Position numbers and translations under genes: made by a program. The notes under the pieces were generated by a model that ran no database searches, was not told the origin of the DNA, and saw only the letters and a list, made by a program, of their open reading frames with translations. A DNA stretch of 64,000 nt from Fibrobacter sp. (GTDB taxonomy: Bacteria; Fibrobacterota; Chitinivibrionia; Chitinivibrionales; Chitinispirillaceae): positions 25,249 to 89,248 of the forward strand of contig JAAYIG010000164.1 in assembly GCA_012523595.1 (NCBI GenBank), given 5' to 3'. Shown piece after piece: positions 61,764 to 64,000 of this stretch (positions within the stretch are counted from its first letter, which is position 1; each line of letters begins with the position of its first letter).

Positions 61764-62846
61764 TTGAAACACGGTATTAATTGTGAAGATGTTGTATATG
61801 GACCTAAATATTCTTTTTCGGTAATTGGCAATGATATTATGCAGAATCAGGAGTTGACTGGTGTGGAGCTCAACGAGTTTCTCATAAAAAAAGCGGGTAA
61901 AACCTGGGATGACATGGTTGAGGAGAATGCAACGATCAAGGATATCGACGAAAAAAGCATCGCCACATTCATCGAAGACAGTAGTGGCAAAGGCCGGTTA
62001 CCAGAAACAAAAGGCTTAAGCCCTTTTGAATTTCTGGAAAAACTCAAACTCACCGATGGCAAGAAACTTAAAAGAGCTGCCATTATCATGTTTGGTAAAG
62101 ACCCGATGCGCTTTTACCCCAATATGCAGGTAAGAATCGGCCGTTTTGGTGTAGATGCTGCAGACCTGCGTTTTCATGAAATTATCGAAGGTAATCTGGT
62201 GCACATGTACCATGAAGTGCAGGTGCAGTTAAACCACAAATTTTTGATTCGCCCCATTACCTTTGAAGGCTTTCAACGACTGGAACACGATCTTTATCCC
62301 GTTACTGCCCTTCGGGAGATGCTTTTAAATGCACTGGTTCACCGTACTTACATGGGGGCAACCATTCAAATACGAGTCTATGATGATCGGCTTTCCATCT
62401 GGAATGAAGGCGTTTTGCCCTGCGGCTTGAGTCTTGAAGACCTTAAAAAAGAACACAGCTCCCGCCCACGGAACCCCCTGTTGGCTAACGCCTGTTTTCT
62501 GGGCGGCTACATCGATGCCTGGGGGCGTGGAACGCTGAAAATAATCAATGCCTGTAAAGATGCAGGGATGCCCGAACCGGAAATTGTCGAAAAAGATGGC
62601 GGGATTTCCATGGTTTTGTTTGCTCATTCTTCCGAAAGTAATGTCGATAAAAGTTCGGAGAAAAGTTCGGAGAAAATTCTGGAACTGATAAAAGTTTCAC
62701 CTGAAATATCTGCTGAAGAACTGGCTTCGCGTATTGGCATTTCATCCCGGGCAGTGGAAAAACAGATAGCGGTACTCAAGAAAAAGGGACTGCTTAAGCG
62801 GATCGGACCTGCCAGGGGCGGGCACTGGGAGGTTATTGTTGACTAA
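61764..62846 (+). CDS. AlbA/HATPase-type protein lacking its N-terminal AlbA_2 domain
   Basis: The homologous part begins near residue 25 (ELNEFLIKKAGKTWDDMVEE) and continues as the ATP-binding HATPase_c_4-like domain (GRLPETKGLSPFEFLEKLKL, FGKDPMRFYPNMQVRIG, the N-box-like LREMLLNALVHRTYMG). A winged-helix end follows (ELASRIGISSRAVEKQIAVLKKKG). Full members carry an AlbA_2 (Schlafen-like) domain of about 130 residues at the N-terminus, which is absent here. Only the tRNA-Arg and its terminator lie upstream, and the start is a TTG with no good ribosome-binding site. In many genomes this type sits between hsdS and hsdR. It looks like a truncated survivor of such a locus. Confidence 0.75.
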   Translation: MKHGINCEDVVYGPKYSFSVIGNDIMQNQELTGVELNEFLIKKAGKTWDDMVEENATIKDIDEKSIATFIEDSSGKGRLPETKGLSPFEFLEKLKLTDGKKLKRAAIIMFGKDPMRFYPNMQVRIGRFGVDAADLRFHEIIEGNLVHMYHEVQVQLNHKFLIRPITFEGFQRLEHDLYPVTALREMLLNALVHRTYMGATIQIRVYDDRLSIWNEGVLPCGLSLEDLKKEHSSRPRNPLLANACFLGGYIDAWGRGTLKIINACKDAGMPEPEIVEKDGGISMVLFAHSSESNVDKSSEKSSEKILELIKVSPEISAEELASRIGISSRAVEKQIAVLKKKGLLKRIGPARGGHWEVIVD

Positions 62847-63957
62847 ATTCACCGAAGAAAAACTTGAACAGGCGGTAATCGAGCTCTTTGAAGCCGAAGG
62901 CTACAAACACTTTACCGGTGATCAAATTCACAAAGAGATGACAGATGTGCTGCTTCGTGATGATCTGAAGCAATACCTGCTCAATAGATATTCTTCAGAA
63001 GACATCACTCTGAACGAAATTGCTTCAATCATCCGCAAACTTGAGCAATACCCTTCATCCGCTCTCTATGAAAGCAACAGGGAAATCCACAAACTCATTG
63101 CAGACGGTTTTATTCTCAAACGGGAAGACCGCACCAGGAAAGATCTTTTCATCGAACTCATTGACTACAGCAATCTTCCCCCGTCAATAAAACCAAAAGC
63201 TGAAGAATTAACGACTGTTGTCGCAGAAGAACCGGCAGAATATGAAACCACCCATAATATCTACAAGATTGTAAACCACCTTGAGATTCAGGGATACGAG
63301 AAACGCATACCCGATGCTATTGTATATATCAACGGCATCCCTCCGGGAACGCAGGGTGGAAGTGACGGGCTCTATGATTTTACCCAGTTGATAGATGGAA
63401 AGCTGGTATTTACAGGAATTAAAGCAACACCTATCGCTAGTGGATTATGGGTATTTGTTACAGATTCCACTGGAAAACATATACTGTGGGAAAGACAATA
63501 CAAACTTCCAGGAAAAGATGCCGGTGGTTATGAACTTAAAACCCTGCTTCCTCTCTCAGTATGTGCGACAGAAGACAGTGGTTTTACTGTGGTAGGTGAT
63601 AATAACACCTATGGAAACAACCACAACGCTTTTGCCATGCATTTTGTTCCTTCTGAACCCATTACGGTAATTAAAAAGCAATTGCTTAACCAGAGCAATA
63701 CTGCTGTAGAACTGAAACTGAAAATAACCGGATCAAAGGTGATATTCAGTTTTCCATCTTCTGTTTCGATGCCAGTAGAACTTTCAGTTTACAATGCTGC
63801 CGGAAAAAGGATCACAGAAGTAAAGAGTCGGGACCTGAAGGCAGAAAAGAATTCCCTTTTGTGGGATTGTTCCGGTGTTAGTGAGGGGATTTACCTGTAC
63901 AGGATAAGGTTTACTGACCGGATTTCCACTGGTAAGCTTGTGCTGAAGAAGATTTAA
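62836..63957 (+). CDS. Chimeric protein: HsdR N-terminus fused to secreted-protein C-terminus
   Basis: The first about 120 residues match the N-terminal nuclease region of type I restriction subunit HsdR (FTEEKLEQAVIELFEAEGY, DVLLRDDLKQYLLNRYSSED, SNREIHKLIADGFILKRED, LFIELIDYSN). From about residue 150 the sequence changes to a beta-rich domain (YINGIPPGTQGGSDGLYDF, FTVVGDNNTYGNNHN). It ends with a Por-secretion-like tail (VELSVYNAAGKRI, EGIYLYRIRFTDR) of the kind found on exported enzymes. There is no signal peptide, so the tail cannot work in secretion as it stands. The gene starts at a TTG within the end of the upstream gene (about 11-base overlap). This is best read as a recombination-made fusion that inactivates the R-M system. 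Confidence 0.75.
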   Translation: MLTKFTEEKLEQAVIELFEAEGYKHFTGDQIHKEMTDVLLRDDLKQYLLNRYSSEDITLNEIASIIRKLEQYPSSALYESNREIHKLIADGFILKREDRTRKDLFIELIDYSNLPPSIKPKAEELTTVVAEEPAEYETTHNIYKIVNHLEIQGYEKRIPDAIVYINGIPPGTQGGSDGLYDFTQLIDGKLVFTGIKATPIASGLWVFVTDSTGKHILWERQYKLPGKDAGGYELKTLLPLSVCATEDSGFTVVGDNNTYGNNHNAFAMHFVPSEPITVIKKQLLNQSNTAVELKLKITGSKVIFSFPSSVSMPVELSVYNAAGKRITEVKSRDLKAEKNSLLWDCSGVSEGIYLYRIRFTDRISTGKLVLKKI

Positions 63958-64000
63958 TTTGCGATAAATTTCTTTTTTTCTAATTCTCTTTTCAGGAAGG

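Overview
The window looks like chromosomal DNA of a Gram-negative, plant-polysaccharide-degrading bacterium, most likely of the Fibrobacterota/Chitinispirillia type (inference). The reasons are: secreted glycoside hydrolases that end in short Por-secretion (T9SS)-like beta-sandwich tails, a TonB-dependent receptor carrying its own TonB C-terminal-like domain, and outer-membrane barrel proteins.

Positions 1-31.3 kb are a loosely packed mosaic. The left edge holds a corrinoid protein and a partial uroporphyrinogen-decarboxylase-family methyltransferase, then a lipoprotein/TonB-receptor pair, a tRNA-Ser(GGA) with a terminator, and a series of secreted carbohydrate-active proteins: a GH-like protein with an Ig-like domain, GH11 xylanase, GH105, GH9, a Cthe_2159-type polysaccharide-binding protein and a GH10 xylanase. 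Between these lie small housekeeping or orphan genes (RDD protein, histidine phosphatase, DUF3795, DUF4332-like, two methyltransferases, MFS, DUF1622), three decayed genes (a multiply frameshifted ORF, a SEC-C protein with two in-frame TAA codons, an OLD-nuclease TOPRIM remnant) and several intergenic repeat families.

Positions 31.5-61.3 kb are one long, same-strand, tightly spaced gene cluster, and the main object of interest. A good promoter and a roughly 590-nt hairpin-rich leader precede a NusG paralogue (RfaH/LoaP/UpxY-like), which suggests processive antitermination over about 29 kb. The cluster encodes a small acidic peptide with a RiPP-leader-like domain, five radical-SAM enzymes (two with long N-terminal B12-binding-like regions, two as a duplicated enzyme plus helical-partner module, one single), three paralogous GT-B-like proteins of an uncommon family, two nucleotidyltransferases, a class III and a class V aminotransferase, a GlpA-like FAD oxidoreductase and a GT2-like glycosyltransferase. 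It also encodes an ABC-2 exporter, a LolDE-like ABC system with a LolA-like protein, an outer-membrane barrel protein and an Omp85 protein with a single POTRA domain. My reading is that it makes a modified, probably glycosylated peptide or peptide-lipid and carries it to or across the outer membrane. I recognise no characterised cluster with this gene set.

Positions 61.5-64 kb start with a tRNA-Arg(ACG) and its terminator. They are followed by the scar of a type I restriction-modification locus: an AlbA/HATPase-type protein that has lost its N-terminal domain, and an hsdR N-terminus fused in frame to the C-terminal part of an unrelated secreted protein.
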